Of a stretch of DNA of 64,000 bases, positions 8,936-17,694 are shown in pieces. Position 1 is the first letter of the stretch. Every line of letters starts with the position of its first letter. The position numbers were made by a program, and so were the translations under genes. The notes beneath the pieces were generated by a model. The model was not told the origin of the DNA. It was given only the letters and a program-made list of their open reading frames with translations, and did not search any database. The stretch is from Candidatus Nitrosopumilus sp. (GTDB taxonomy: Archaea; Thermoproteota; Nitrososphaeria; Nitrososphaerales; Nitrosopumilaceae): positions 1-64,000 of the forward strand of contig JAOKTA010000001.1 of assembly GCA_028335865.1 (NCBI GenBank), read 5' to 3'.

Positions 8936-9400
8936 ATGGCATTAAATGTAGGCGATGTTGCTCCAAATTTTGAACTTCCAGATACAGAATTAAAATTAAG
9001 GACTTTAGATGAATTTAAGGGTAAAAAAATTGTATTATCATTCATAGTTGCAGCAAGTTCACCAGTATGTGAGGTGGAATTATGTACTTTCAGAGATTCA
9101 TGGCAAGAAATATCAGATATGGGTGCACAAATAATTTCAATTAGTAATGATGGACCATTTGCAAATAAAGCATTTTCAGAAAAAAATAACTTCAATTTCC
9201 CATTATTAGGAGACTATACCAGTAAAACAATCAAAGAATACGATATTTTGCTTAAAGATTTACTACACATCAAAGATTACAATGCTGCAAAACGTTCAGT
9301 ATTCATAATTATGGAAGATGGTAAAATTGGTTACAAATGGGTTTCAGAAGATCCACTAAAAGAACCAAATTATGAAGAAATTAAAAACTTTTTAAAATAA
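8936..9400 (+). CDS. Peroxiredoxin (AhpC/TSA, Bcp-like)
   Basis: A 154-residue thioredoxin-fold peroxidase that reduces hydrogen peroxide and organic peroxides. The N-terminus 'VGDVAPNFELPD' and the active-site segment 'ASSPVCEVELCTFRDSW' are typical; the first cysteine would be the peroxidatic one and the cysteine five residues later a possible resolving residue (Bcp-type spacing). The canonical active-site proline of PxxxTxxC is valine here and the threonine is serine. It is transcribed away from nuo, and its stop lies only 10 bases from the convergent biotin-carrier gene. Reducing partners could be either of the two thioredoxins in this window (inference). Confidence 0.9.
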   Translation: MALNVGDVAPNFELPDTELKLRTLDEFKGKKIVLSFIVAASSPVCEVELCTFRDSWQEISDMGAQIISISNDGPFANKAFSEKNNFNFPLLGDYTSKTIKEYDILLKDLLHIKDYNAAKRSVFIIMEDGKIGYKWVSEDPLKEPNYEEIKNFLK

Positions 9401-9410
9401 ATAATTTTTT

Positions 9411-9926
9411 TTATTCTATATTGGCAATTAAATCGCCTTTAGCAACAGTTCCGGTTTCTTTAACTTTAATAGAATTTACAACTCCATCTTTGTGTGCCTT
9501 AATCTGAACTTGCATTTTCATAGATTCTAAAGTACAAACAATATCACCTTTCTGTACAGAATCTCCATCTGCAACTGAAATTGAAACTACCTTTCCAGGA
9601 ATTTGGCTTTTTAATCCTACTTTTATTGAACCAGAACCGCCACCGCCAGAATTTTTGTAAACAATTTTGTCAAAATGAGTATGCAAATTAATTGTCATTG
9701 GAGCATTGTCAATTACAATATTCATTTCGTTTGTAGATTGATCAAGATATTTGGCCCTATGATATGTTTGATTTAAAATAAATTCAATTTTGTTTGAACT
9801 CATACTAATAATTTTTAGCTCGTGTTCATCGTCATTAATTTTAATTATAAAATTATTATTTCCAAAGTTTTTTACTATATGTCCATCAAATGATTTTTCA
9901 ATGTCTTGTATTTTGTAATTTGTCAT
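9411..9926 (-). CDS. Biotin carboxyl carrier protein of acetyl-/propionyl-CoA carboxylase
   Basis: A 171-residue carrier protein with the biotinyl-lipoyl domain at the C-terminus. The biotinylation site is 'LESMKMQ' (usual AMKM; here SMKM), preceded by a flexible glycine/serine hinge 'NSGGGGSGS' and the start of the domain 'VGLKSQIPGKVVSI'. The N-terminal 85 residues form a separate unannotated fold similar in position to the BT linker of acyl-CoA carboxylases. The ORF track starts at 9983 inside the upstream gene; I choose the ATG at 9926, four bases after the AccC stop. It is the last gene of the carboxylase operon and supplies the swinging arm that carries CO2 between the other two subunits. 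Confidence 0.93.
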   Translation of the reverse strand: MTNYKIQDIEKSFDGHIVKNFGNNNFIIKINDDEHELKIISMSSNKIEFILNQTYHRAKYLDQSTNEMNIVIDNAPMTINLHTHFDKIVYKNSGGGGSGSIKVGLKSQIPGKVVSISVADGDSVQKGDIVCTLESMKMQVQIKAHKDGVVNSIKVKETGTVAKGDLIANIE

Positions 9927-9930
9927 ATCA

Positions 9931-11421
9931 TCAATCCAGCTTATTTTTCCAATTAGAATTATGGTTAGTAGTATTCTGTACACGACTCTTAAAGTATTCA
10001 GAATGAATAATTGCGGCTGCTAAAGCTGCTTCGCTTTTATTTTCTTTTTCTTTCTTAAGATCTTCAGTTAACCTATCAATCATGTCATAACGTTTTAAGA
10101 AATCAGTGGAAAGATCACCATTTTTGTATTCATCAGAATTTAAAATTGTCTTATACAAAGGAATAGAAGTTTCAACTCCTTCAATGTAAAAGTCATTTAA
10201 TGCAGAAAGCATTCTAGTTCTTGATTCTTCAAAAGTTTGACCCCATGTAACGAGTTTTGCCATAAGTGAATCATAAAATGGTGAAACTGTACAACCAGGA
10301 TAAAGGTAGGTATCACATCTAACACTTGGTCCTGAAGGAATAGTCACATCTGGAACAGGTCCAGTTGAAGGAGCAAAATCCAAGAAGGTGTCTTCAGCAT
10401 TAATTCTACACTCAATTGCATATCCATTCATTTTTAGTTCATTTTGTTTGAAAGGAATTGGCTCCCCATTTGCAATATCTAATTGTAGTTTAACTAAATC
10501 CAATCCAGACACAAATTCAGTAATAGGGTGTTCTACTTGTAATCTAGCATTAATTTCAATAAAATAAAATTCACCATTATCGGCTCGTAAAAATTCGGCA
10601 GTACCTAAATTAGTATAATCAACGGCATGTGCAGCATTACAAACTGATTCACCAATACGTGCTCTTGTTTCTTCATCAACAATTGGTGAAGGAGTTTGTT
10701 CAATTAATTTTTGATTACGTCTTTGAATAGAACATTCTCTTTCAAATATATGAACAGCATTGCCTTGTATGTCCCTAGCAAATTGATATTCAATATGTCG
10801 TGTTTTTTCTAAATATTTTTCAACAAGTATTGCAGATTTTCCCACGGCTGCAATAGATTCTCCAGTTACAGACTCAAAACCATCACGTAATTCTTTATCA
10901 TTAGTTACAATTCTAATTCCACGACCGCCTCCACCATAAACAGATTTCAACATTACAGGATATCCAATACCATTAGCAATTTTTTCTGCATCATCTGCGT
11001 CCTTAACTAAACCAGGACTTCCAGGAACAGTTGGAACTTGTGCTTTTAACATTGCAGCTTTACATTTCATTTTATCACCACAAAGATTCATTGAATCAGC
11101 AGATGGACCGATAAAAATAATTTTATTTTTTTCACAAAGTCTTGCAAAATCATCATTTTCAGATAGGAACCCATAACCGGGATGAACTGAATCTGCACCA
11201 GATGATAACATTACATCTAGAATTTTTTCTTGATTAAGATATGATTTAGCAGGGGCTGCCTCACCAATATGATATGATTCAGATGCTTGTTTAACATGCA
11301 TTGAATTACGATCTTCATCAGAATAAACAGCAACTGTCTTAATTCCAAGTGCTTTACAAGTTCTAATTACACGTAAAGCGATTTCTCCCCTGTTAGCGAT
11401 AAGTACTTTCTCAATCATCAT
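9931..11421 (-). CDS. accC: Acetyl-/propionyl-CoA carboxylase, biotin carboxylase subunit
   Basis: A 496-residue ATP-grasp enzyme that carboxylates biotin with bicarbonate and ATP. Motifs: N-terminal 'VLIANRGEIALRVIRTCK', the glycine-rich ATP loop 'YGGGGRGIRIV', 'RECSIQRRNQKLIEQTPS' and 'FIEINARLQVEHPITE'. The C-terminal about 45 residues are an extra charged helix-like tail compared with bacterial AccC. In thaumarchaea this enzyme carboxylates both acetyl-CoA and propionyl-CoA in the hydroxypropionate/hydroxybutyrate cycle (established knowledge). It lies 3 nt after the carboxyltransferase gene. Confidence 0.96.
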   Translation of the reverse strand: MMIEKVLIANRGEIALRVIRTCKALGIKTVAVYSDEDRNSMHVKQASESYHIGEAAPAKSYLNQEKILDVMLSSGADSVHPGYGFLSENDDFARLCEKNKIIFIGPSADSMNLCGDKMKCKAAMLKAQVPTVPGSPGLVKDADDAEKIANGIGYPVMLKSVYGGGGRGIRIVTNDKELRDGFESVTGESIAAVGKSAILVEKYLEKTRHIEYQFARDIQGNAVHIFERECSIQRRNQKLIEQTPSPIVDEETRARIGESVCNAAHAVDYTNLGTAEFLRADNGEFYFIEINARLQVEHPITEFVSGLDLVKLQLDIANGEPIPFKQNELKMNGYAIECRINAEDTFLDFAPSTGPVPDVTIPSGPSVRCDTYLYPGCTVSPFYDSLMAKLVTWGQTFEESRTRMLSALNDFYIEGVETSIPLYKTILNSDEYKNGDLSTDFLKRYDMIDRLTEDLKKEKENKSEAALAAAIIHSEYFKSRVQNTTNHNSNWKNKLD

Positions 11422-11424
11422 TAA

Positions 11425-12972
11425 TCACAGATTGATGTTCCCATGTTTTCTAGGTAATTGTTTAGATCTTTTATTTGCAAGCATTTCAAGTGCTTTAATT
11501 AACATAGGTCTTGTTTCAGCAGGATCAATTACATTATCAACAGTTCCATGAGATGCAGCAACGTAAGGATTTTCAAATTTCTGCGTGTATTCATCCATTA
11601 ATTCTTTTTTAAGAGATTCAGGGTTATCAGAAGCAACAAGATCTTTTCTATTCATAATTTTTACAGCTGCCTCTCCACCTAAAACAGCACATCTAGCAGT
11701 TGGCCATGCATAATTTACATCGGTTCTAAGATTTTTACTTCCCATTGCAATGTATGCACCACCATATGCTTTGCCAATAACTAATGTAATTCTTGGTACA
11801 GTTGCTTCACAATATGCATAAAGAAGTTTACTTCCATGTCTAATGATTCCATTATGCTCTTGATTAGAACCTGGCATGTAACCAGGTGTATCTACTAAAG
11901 TAATTATTGGAATATTAAATGCGTCACAGAATCGAATAAAACGTGATGCCTTATTTGATGAATCAATATCTAGTGCACCTGCAAGATGCATTGGTTGATT
12001 GGCAACAATTCCAACAACATTTCCATTTAATCTACAATATCCAACTATAATGTTTGATGCAAATAATTCATGAACTTCAAAAAATTCATGATTGTCAACA
12101 ATGGAGTGAATAATTTCTTTCATGTCATAAGGTTGCAAAGCATTTTCAGGAATTATATTAATTAAATTATGATCTAATCTATTCGGATCATCATCAGTTG
12201 TAAGTTTAGGTGGTTGTTCAGAATTATTTTGAGGTAAGAAAGAAATTAATTTTTTAATGTAATCCATGCATTCGTATTCATTTTCAGCAACAAAATGAGC
12301 AACGCCACTTTTTGAACCATGTGTGATTGCACCACCAAGTTCATCAGATGAAACTTCTTCGCCTAATACAGTTTTAACAACATCAGGTCCAGTAACAAAC
12401 ATACTTGCAATTTTGTCAACCATAATAACAAAATCAGTCATGGCCGGAGAATATACAGAGCCACCTGCGGAAGGACCAACACTTGCAGTAATTTGTGGAA
12501 TTACTCCAGAAGCTAATTGGTTATGATAAAAGATATCTGCAAATCCATCAAGACTCATAATTCCTTCTTGAATTCTAGCACCACCAGAATCCATAATGCC
12601 GATAATTGGACAACCTGTGTTTAAAGCATGATCCATTAATTTAGTAATTTTTTTAGCTCCCATCTGACTTAATGTTCCACCTAGAACAGTGAAATCATAA
12701 GCATAAACAAAAATTTGTCTTCCAGAAACATTTCCATAGCCACCAACTACACCATCAGTAAAAAATTTCTTTTTTTGCATATCGTATTCATGGTAATGAT
12801 GAGTTGTTAGTGGATCAATTTCAACAAAAGTTCCTACATCAAGTAAAAGATCAATTCTTTCACGAGCAGTTAGTTTACCCTTCTCATGCTGAGCACTAAT
12901 TCGATCTTGACCGCCGCCTTGTAATGATATGTTCTTACTTTTAGTATATTCATCAATCTTTTCAGAATGCAT
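11425..12972 (-). CDS. pccB: Acetyl-/propionyl-CoA carboxylase, carboxyltransferase subunit
   Basis: A 515-residue carboxyltransferase of the PccB type, in which the alpha and beta crotonase-fold halves are fused. The start 'QHEKGKLTARERIDLLLD', the first acyl-CoA pocket 'MDSGGARIQEG' and the second 'GKAYGGAYIAMGSK' are clear, as is 'PRKHGNINL' at the C-terminus. It transfers the carboxyl group from biotin to acetyl-CoA or propionyl-CoA, giving malonyl-CoA or methylmalonyl-CoA, the two CO2-fixing steps of the cycle. First gene of the three-gene operon; about 80 bp without a gene lie upstream. Confidence 0.96.
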   Translation of the reverse strand: MHSEKIDEYTKSKNISLQGGGQDRISAQHEKGKLTARERIDLLLDVGTFVEIDPLTTHHYHEYDMQKKKFFTDGVVGGYGNVSGRQIFVYAYDFTVLGGTLSQMGAKKITKLMDHALNTGCPIIGIMDSGGARIQEGIMSLDGFADIFYHNQLASGVIPQITASVGPSAGGSVYSPAMTDFVIMVDKIASMFVTGPDVVKTVLGEEVSSDELGGAITHGSKSGVAHFVAENEYECMDYIKKLISFLPQNNSEQPPKLTTDDDPNRLDHNLINIIPENALQPYDMKEIIHSIVDNHEFFEVHELFASNIIVGYCRLNGNVVGIVANQPMHLAGALDIDSSNKASRFIRFCDAFNIPIITLVDTPGYMPGSNQEHNGIIRHGSKLLYAYCEATVPRITLVIGKAYGGAYIAMGSKNLRTDVNYAWPTARCAVLGGEAAVKIMNRKDLVASDNPESLKKELMDEYTQKFENPYVAASHGTVDNVIDPAETRPMLIKALEMLANKRSKQLPRKHGNINL

Positions 12973-13050
12973 AATGATGTTCTAAAAACAGATTTTTTCT
13001 CTATATTAATTTTGATTGAAATAGTAGAAATTGTAAATTATTGAAAAAAA

Positions 13051-13362
13051 TTAAGAGTTTAAAATAGAAAATTTCTTTTTAGATGATATTTGATAGGAAT
13101 CATAAGCATTCTTTTCATCACCACATTTCTTACATATGCATAATTGTGACACATTTGGAATATCACAAATATCTTGAAATTCACATTGAGAACATCCAGC
13201 AGAGGAACCACAAACAATGCATTTCAATTCATTGGTTTGGGCACATTTTTCATGTTTAACACCAGATCCTTTTGACCAGAGTCCAATTTCATTGATTTTG
13301 ATTTTATCATTACAAACAATACATGTTCCTGGAAATTTCATTGGAATTTTTATCCAACTCAT
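13051..13362 (-). CDS. Small cysteine-rich putative zinc-binding protein
   Basis: A 103-residue protein I do not recognise. It has at least twelve cysteines, many in CxxC pairs ('CIVC' twice, 'CSQC', 'CICKKC'), so several zinc sites are likely. The first part 'FPGTCIVCNDKIKINEIGLWSKGSGVKHEKC' resembles a treble-clef or RING-like knuckle seen in restriction or repair-associated proteins. Its start overlaps the stop of rfcL by 4 bases, so it is co-translated with the clamp loader, which suggests a DNA-related role (inference). Confidence 0.75.
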   Translation of the reverse strand: MSWIKIPMKFPGTCIVCNDKIKINEIGLWSKGSGVKHEKCAQTNELKCIVCGSSAGCSQCEFQDICDIPNVSQLCICKKCGDEKNAYDSYQISSKKKFSILNS

Positions 13363-14516
13363 TGTATCAATTCAATCTCCTTATCAATAATAGCACCAAA
13401 AGTTTCTTCCAGTTCTAATTCCAAAGTCTCATTTTTAATACAAAATAAAAGATAGGGCAGGCACAACGTTACAAATGAACTAGAAGAAAGATGTAGTTTT
13501 TTTGCCATTATAGAAGATAATGATTTAATTTTTGCGCCATCCCAACGAATTCTATTTAGTAAAGGCCAGGATAAATTATATTTAGAATATCGTATGCGGT
13601 CATCTTTTTGATATAAATTAATTAAAATGTCGTTAAGGTAACGTAGTAATCTCCAATTTTGTGTTTTCATAATTTTTCCAAGTAACATATCAGCATTTGA
13701 AATAACTTCTAAATATTTTGCAAGTGTAGCACTATCCAGATCACTAGTGACTATACTAGAATAAAACGCATTAATTTTATCTCTAGGAGCAATTTGTATT
13801 GAATATAAAACACCTCTAGCTTCTTGAATAGAATTTGCTTTGAAAAATGCATTTATTCCATCTTCAATATTGATACTTTCAAAAGAAGTTTCTGTCGGAG
13901 GATTAAATCCAGTTAGCAAAGACTGTGTTAGATTAATCATTGAACGAATGTCACCTTGAGATTTATCAATGACTTTGATTAATGAGCCAGGACTTAGTTT
14001 TGTATTTTCTTTTGTTAAAATATTGTGTAAATAAACACGCAAAAGACGTGGCGGTATTTTTTTAAAAGAGATTGTTGTTGTTACTTTTTTAATACTCTTC
14101 ATTTTATCTGAATCGTCAAAATTTGCAGCAAGTAAAATGGGTACATTTGGTTTTTTCAAAATATCAACAAGTGCTGCAGCACCACCATAATCCCCACGGC
14201 CATGAATACCATCAACCTCATCAATAAAGATCATAGGAGTTCCTAAAACACTAACATTACCTAAAACAGGCATAAGGATTTCATTAATTTGAGATTTACT
14301 TCTAACATCACTTGCGTTAAGACCAATCAGATCATAACCAAATTGTTTAGCCAAAAGATATGCAATAGTAGTTTTTCCAATTCCAGGAGGCCCCACGATC
14401 AAAAGAGGTTTTGCTCCTTTTTTCCATTTTGCAAACCATTCCATTATGGCTGCACGAGGTTCCTCATTACCAACCATATCAGAAATAATCTGAGGCCGGT
14501 ATTTTTCAGACCACAT
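13359..14516 (-). CDS. rfcL: Replication factor C large subunit
   Basis: The large AAA+ subunit of the archaeal sliding-clamp loader. From the ATG at 14516 it reads MWSEKYRPQ, the classic RFC opening; the ORF track uses a GTG four codons upstream that overlaps the previous gene. Walker A is 'VGPPGIGKTT' and Walker B 'MIFIDEVDG'. At about 385 residues it is shorter than many archaeal RfcL proteins (about 480) and lacks an obvious C-terminal PIP-box tail; the C-terminus ends in a glutamate-rich stretch. Its partner RfcS is encoded separately at 37432-38382. Confidence 0.93.
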   Translation of the reverse strand: MWSEKYRPQIISDMVGNEEPRAAIMEWFAKWKKGAKPLLIVGPPGIGKTTIAYLLAKQFGYDLIGLNASDVRSKSQINEILMPVLGNVSVLGTPMIFIDEVDGIHGRGDYGGAAALVDILKKPNVPILLAANFDDSDKMKSIKKVTTTISFKKIPPRLLRVYLHNILTKENTKLSPGSLIKVIDKSQGDIRSMINLTQSLLTGFNPPTETSFESINIEDGINAFFKANSIQEARGVLYSIQIAPRDKINAFYSSIVTSDLDSATLAKYLEVISNADMLLGKIMKTQNWRLLRYLNDILINLYQKDDRIRYSKYNLSWPLLNRIRWDGAKIKSLSSIMAKKLHLSSSSFVTLCLPYLLFCIKNETLELELEETFGAIIDKEIELIQ

Positions 14517-14524
14517 CAATTTTA

Positions 14525-15652
14525 TCACTTGGTTGGAAGATTTTTGTTCAAATCTGACCAGATGTTTTCTTGTTGTAATTTTTTATACCAAAATTGGTTA
14601 TAATGTTCAACAGTAAGAAATAGAAATTCTAAAAACTTTGTATGTGAAAAATTATCAGGCAATTTTTCAAGTGCAGTTCTTGCTTCACTTAGATATGATT
14701 CACTATGATTCATTGTTTCTTCAAATCCACTTTTTGCATCATTCATTTTTAATGAATAAAATAATGGCCAAGAAGGAATTTTTGCAGCTCTGTCTCTAAT
14801 ACTATCTTCTATTTCATTTCCACATCCAACAGATTCAGCTGCTTTTGCCATTCCAGTGTAAAAAATATCAGCTAAAGGTGCACGATTCAAAGCCATGTTT
14901 CTACCAGCAGTTCCCATTACAGAGCGATATTTTTTGTAACTTTCAACTAATTCTTCTTCGGTAATCTCCGTAGGTTTATCTTTTAATTTTGTATCAAGAT
15001 ATTGTCCAATTCTTGCTTGTTTGAAACCTTCTTCAAATTCTTTGAGTACATCCTCACCACCTTTTGAAATTTTTTCTCTGGCAAGTTTCAAGATATATGG
15101 ATTCATTAATTTGTAATCATCTAAATATTCTAAATCTTCATCTTTGTCTACAATTCTATCCATGGGCTCACTAAGATCAATTGCAATGATATGGCCATCA
15201 ACAATGTCTTCCCTCATAGTAGTACTTTTCTCATCTTTAAAATAATCTGTAGATGCATCAAAAAGACCATTAAAAACAGGGAATGTCATTTTAACAAAAT
15301 TTGAATTTAAAATTCTAAGAACTCTGTCATGTAAAGTATCAAAATCTTGTAATTTGGATTTTATAGGCTCAATTTCAGATGCATTTAAAATAATTTCTGT
15401 AGAACCAACTTCTTCTGCAAATTGTTGTTGAGTTGTATTTGGAGAGTTATCAGCATTAATTTGATCAAAAAGATTTTTTGCAAATCTTTGGGCAAATGCA
15501 GGGAATGTGTCTTCAGCTTCTTGCTTGTATTGATTAAACTGCTTGAATCCTTTGGATTTGAATAAACCTTGTTTTATGATTTGTTTTCCAGGTTTAGTTC
15601 CCATCAAAGCACTTTTACTAAAAAGTGATTCGTCTTTTCCACTCACAAACAC
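14525..15652 (-). CDS. Conserved hypothetical protein upstream of rfcL
   Basis: A 375-residue soluble protein that I cannot assign to a family. It has no membrane segment or signal peptide, no cysteine clusters and only one or two cysteines; it is rich in charged and aromatic residues, with a long predicted helical content. Segments such as 'IAIDLSEPMDRIVDKDEDLEYLDDYKLM' alternate acidic and hydrophobic residues. Its stop overlaps the alternative GTG start of rfcL, so the two are probably one transcript with the Cys-rich gene. A clamp-loader or repair accessory role is possible but not shown. Confidence 0.85.
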   Translation of the reverse strand: MFVSGKDESLFSKSALMGTKPGKQIIKQGLFKSKGFKQFNQYKQEAEDTFPAFAQRFAKNLFDQINADNSPNTTQQQFAEEVGSTEIILNASEIEPIKSKLQDFDTLHDRVLRILNSNFVKMTFPVFNGLFDASTDYFKDEKSTTMREDIVDGHIIAIDLSEPMDRIVDKDEDLEYLDDYKLMNPYILKLAREKISKGGEDVLKEFEEGFKQARIGQYLDTKLKDKPTEITEEELVESYKKYRSVMGTAGRNMALNRAPLADIFYTGMAKAAESVGCGNEIEDSIRDRAAKIPSWPLFYSLKMNDAKSGFEETMNHSESYLSEARTALEKLPDNFSHTKFLEFLFLTVEHYNQFWYKKLQQENIWSDLNKNLPTK

Positions 15653-15728
15653 GATCTTATTTGTTGTTATTTATGCTTTCAATACAAAAATTTTCTTCAC
15701 TTAAATTACGAAGAGAAAATTATTTTTT

Positions 15729-16526
15729 GTGGAAATTGTAGAAATTCTTCGTGAAGCATCAAATCAAATTTATCAAAATGTAAAAGATCTTGCAGGAACA
15801 GAAGATGCTGCAGGAGATTTTGGAAGGGGTGCAGGCGGAGATATTTCACGAAACATAGACATTATTGCAGAAAAAACAGTTTTAGATTATCTAAAAAAAA
15901 TTAATTTTGAATGTATTGTGTTAGGGGAAGAATGTGGAAGAGTAGAATTATCAGAAAATCCAAAAGGTTACATCATAATGGATGCAATTGACGGTTCTGC
16001 TAATGCAGTACGTGGCGTACCATTTTTTTGTAGTTCGTTAGCATTTGCAACAGAAAATAAACTCAGTTCAATTACAGATGGAGTAATAACAGATTTAACA
16101 AATGGGGATATGTATTGGGCTTCAAAAGGTAAAGGTGCATTTTTTAATGAAAAACCAATTAAAGTTCAACAAAAAGAACCAATTTACAAAATAGTTGGAA
16201 TTAACACATCTGGGGGTTCAAATGAATTAATGAAACGAATGTATCCAATATTTCAAAATCATAACCATACAAGACATTTTGGTGCTAATGCATTAGAAAT
16301 GGCATTGTTTGCAAGAGGTGTTATGGATATTTTTATTGACTTTAGAGATAAAATTAGAATTCAAGATATTGCTGCTGGATGCATTATTGTTAAAGAGGCA
16401 GGAGGTCTACTACTAGATGCAAATTTGAATCCACTAGATGCAGATCTAAGTTATGAGACAAGAGTCTCATTCATTGCCGCAGCAAATCAAAAAATTCTTG
16501 ATGAAATAATGTCACAAATTAATTAG
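15729..16526 (+). CDS. Inositol monophosphatase family protein (IMPase/FBPase-like)
   Basis: A 265-residue Mg-dependent sugar-phosphate phosphatase with a GTG start. Metal-binding motifs are 'GEECGRVE' (usual GEE), 'MDAIDGSANAVRG' (family DPxDGTxN; here DAIDGSAN) and 'RIQDIAAGCIIVKEAGG'. Archaeal members of this family often act on both inositol phosphate and fructose 1,6-bisphosphate, so a gluconeogenic FBPase function is possible. It is divergent from the unknown-rfcL unit with 76 bp between the starts. Confidence 0.9.
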   Translation: MEIVEILREASNQIYQNVKDLAGTEDAAGDFGRGAGGDISRNIDIIAEKTVLDYLKKINFECIVLGEECGRVELSENPKGYIIMDAIDGSANAVRGVPFFCSSLAFATENKLSSITDGVITDLTNGDMYWASKGKGAFFNEKPIKVQQKEPIYKIVGINTSGGSNELMKRMYPIFQNHNHTRHFGANALEMALFARGVMDIFIDFRDKIRIQDIAAGCIIVKEAGGLLLDANLNPLDADLSYETRVSFIAAANQKILDEIMSQIN

Positions 16527-16570
16527 AATTATACAATTTATCAAATTTTCATAATTATTTTGTAAGAGAA

Positions 16571-16580
16571 ATATATTTAA
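16571..16580 (+). promoter_or_regulatory. TATA box of the first FNR-like gene
   Basis: The decamer atatatttaa is separated from the ATG at 16606 by exactly 25 nt, the spacing expected for an archaeal promoter whose transcript begins at or next to the start codon. The same decamer with the same spacing precedes the paralogue at 27121. Confidence 0.7.
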
Positions 16581-16605
16581 CCAAAGTAACGATAAAGCTC
16601 ATTGT

Positions 16606-17448
16606 ATGGTATCTGAAATGAAGGCAAAAGTTGTCTACAGAGAGTTACTGAAAGAAGATCTAGTCATCATACGATTAGTTCCTGAGAATGGAATGCCACA
16701 ATATGAAACGGGGCAATTTTTAACAATCGGTCTACCAATTCCAGCAGAAAAAAAAGTAGTTAGACGTGCATACTCAATTGCATCACATGCTGAAAATAGA
16801 GATTATTTTGAATTTGTAATTAGATGGGTTAGAAAACCACTTCCAGGTCGTGTAACAACTGAATTGTTTTATCTTAGTGTTGGAGACGAAGTTACCCTCG
16901 GAGATCCAACTGGAGCAGCATTACTAATTAGTGATAAATTACACAACGGTAAAAAAGATAATAGAAGAGTAATTTGTGTAGGCGGTGGAACAGGTTTAGC
17001 TCCATTTGTTGCATTTGCAAAACATTTCCAGGATACTAATGATAGCAGAGAAGTCATAGTTTTACACGGTGCAAGTTATGTCGATGAATTAAGTTACAAA
17101 CGTCTTTTAACAGATATGGAATTAGAAAGTGAAAAAAATGGAAGAGATAAATGGAATTTTAGATACAGAGCAGCAATTAGTAGACCAAAAGAATTCTTCA
17201 ATAGATCCTGGAACGGTCATGTTGGTAGAGTTGAATCATTTTTTAAACCAGATAAAAAAACAGGGCTATCGCCAATAGAAGAAATGGTAGGCGAGACATT
17301 GACACCAGAGAATACAATTATCTACATTTGTGGATATCAAGGAACAATTGACGGTGTAATTGATCACTTAGATTCTAAAGGTTTTGTTACAGAGCATGAA
17401 AAGAAATCAGATGGTAGTTTTGGAATTAAATACGAATCATACGGATAA
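16606..17448 (+). CDS. FAD/NAD(P)-binding ferredoxin reductase-like protein (FNR paralogue 1)
   Basis: A 280-residue flavoprotein of the ferredoxin-NADP reductase superfamily. The FAD-binding motif is 'RRAYSIAS' at about residue 57, the nucleotide site 'VGGGTGLAPFVAF' at about 125 and the C-terminal 'YICGYQGTIDGVI' matches the family CGxxxMI element. No iron-sulfur domain is attached, so it must work with a separate ferredoxin; two ferredoxin genes lie at 38541-39697. It probably exchanges electrons between ferredoxin and NADP, which the carbon fixation cycle needs (inference). A close paralogue is at 27121-27966. Confidence 0.88.
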   Translation: MVSEMKAKVVYRELLKEDLVIIRLVPENGMPQYETGQFLTIGLPIPAEKKVVRRAYSIASHAENRDYFEFVIRWVRKPLPGRVTTELFYLSVGDEVTLGDPTGAALLISDKLHNGKKDNRRVICVGGGTGLAPFVAFAKHFQDTNDSREVIVLHGASYVDELSYKRLLTDMELESEKNGRDKWNFRYRAAISRPKEFFNRSWNGHVGRVESFFKPDKKTGLSPIEEMVGETLTPENTIIYICGYQGTIDGVIDHLDSKGFVTEHEKKSDGSFGIKYESYG

Positions 17449-17522
17449 AAATTATTTTTTCTCATAGCACTATTAAATTAAAAATATCTTAATTTTTATA
17501 CGGATATTATTTTCATCTGAAT

Positions 17523-17687
17523 ATGCCAAAACTAAAGTGTAATGATTATGGTTTTGAATGTGATTTTGCAGTAGATGGCGAACAAGAAAAAGTAATAGGA
17601 GATTTCAGAGCACATACCGAAGAAGTTCATGGGATTGATTATTCAAAAGAAGCAGTAATGCAATTTCTATTAAGAAAACAAAAATAA
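17523..17687 (+). CDS. DUF1059-type small protein
   Basis: A 54-residue ORF too short for the track: it begins MPKLKCNDYGFECDF and includes 'RAHTEEVHGI'. The pattern of two cysteines near the start followed by HxxxVH resembles the DUF1059 family of small, probably metal-binding archaeal and bacterial proteins. An AT-rich promoter element (aatttttatacgg) lies about 25 nt upstream of the ATG, again suggesting a leaderless message. It ends 7 bases before the convergent hemA stop. Confidence 0.85.
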   Translation: MPKLKCNDYGFECDFAVDGEQEKVIGDFRAHTEEVHGIDYSKEAVMQFLLRKQK

Positions 17688-17694
17688 AAAGAAA

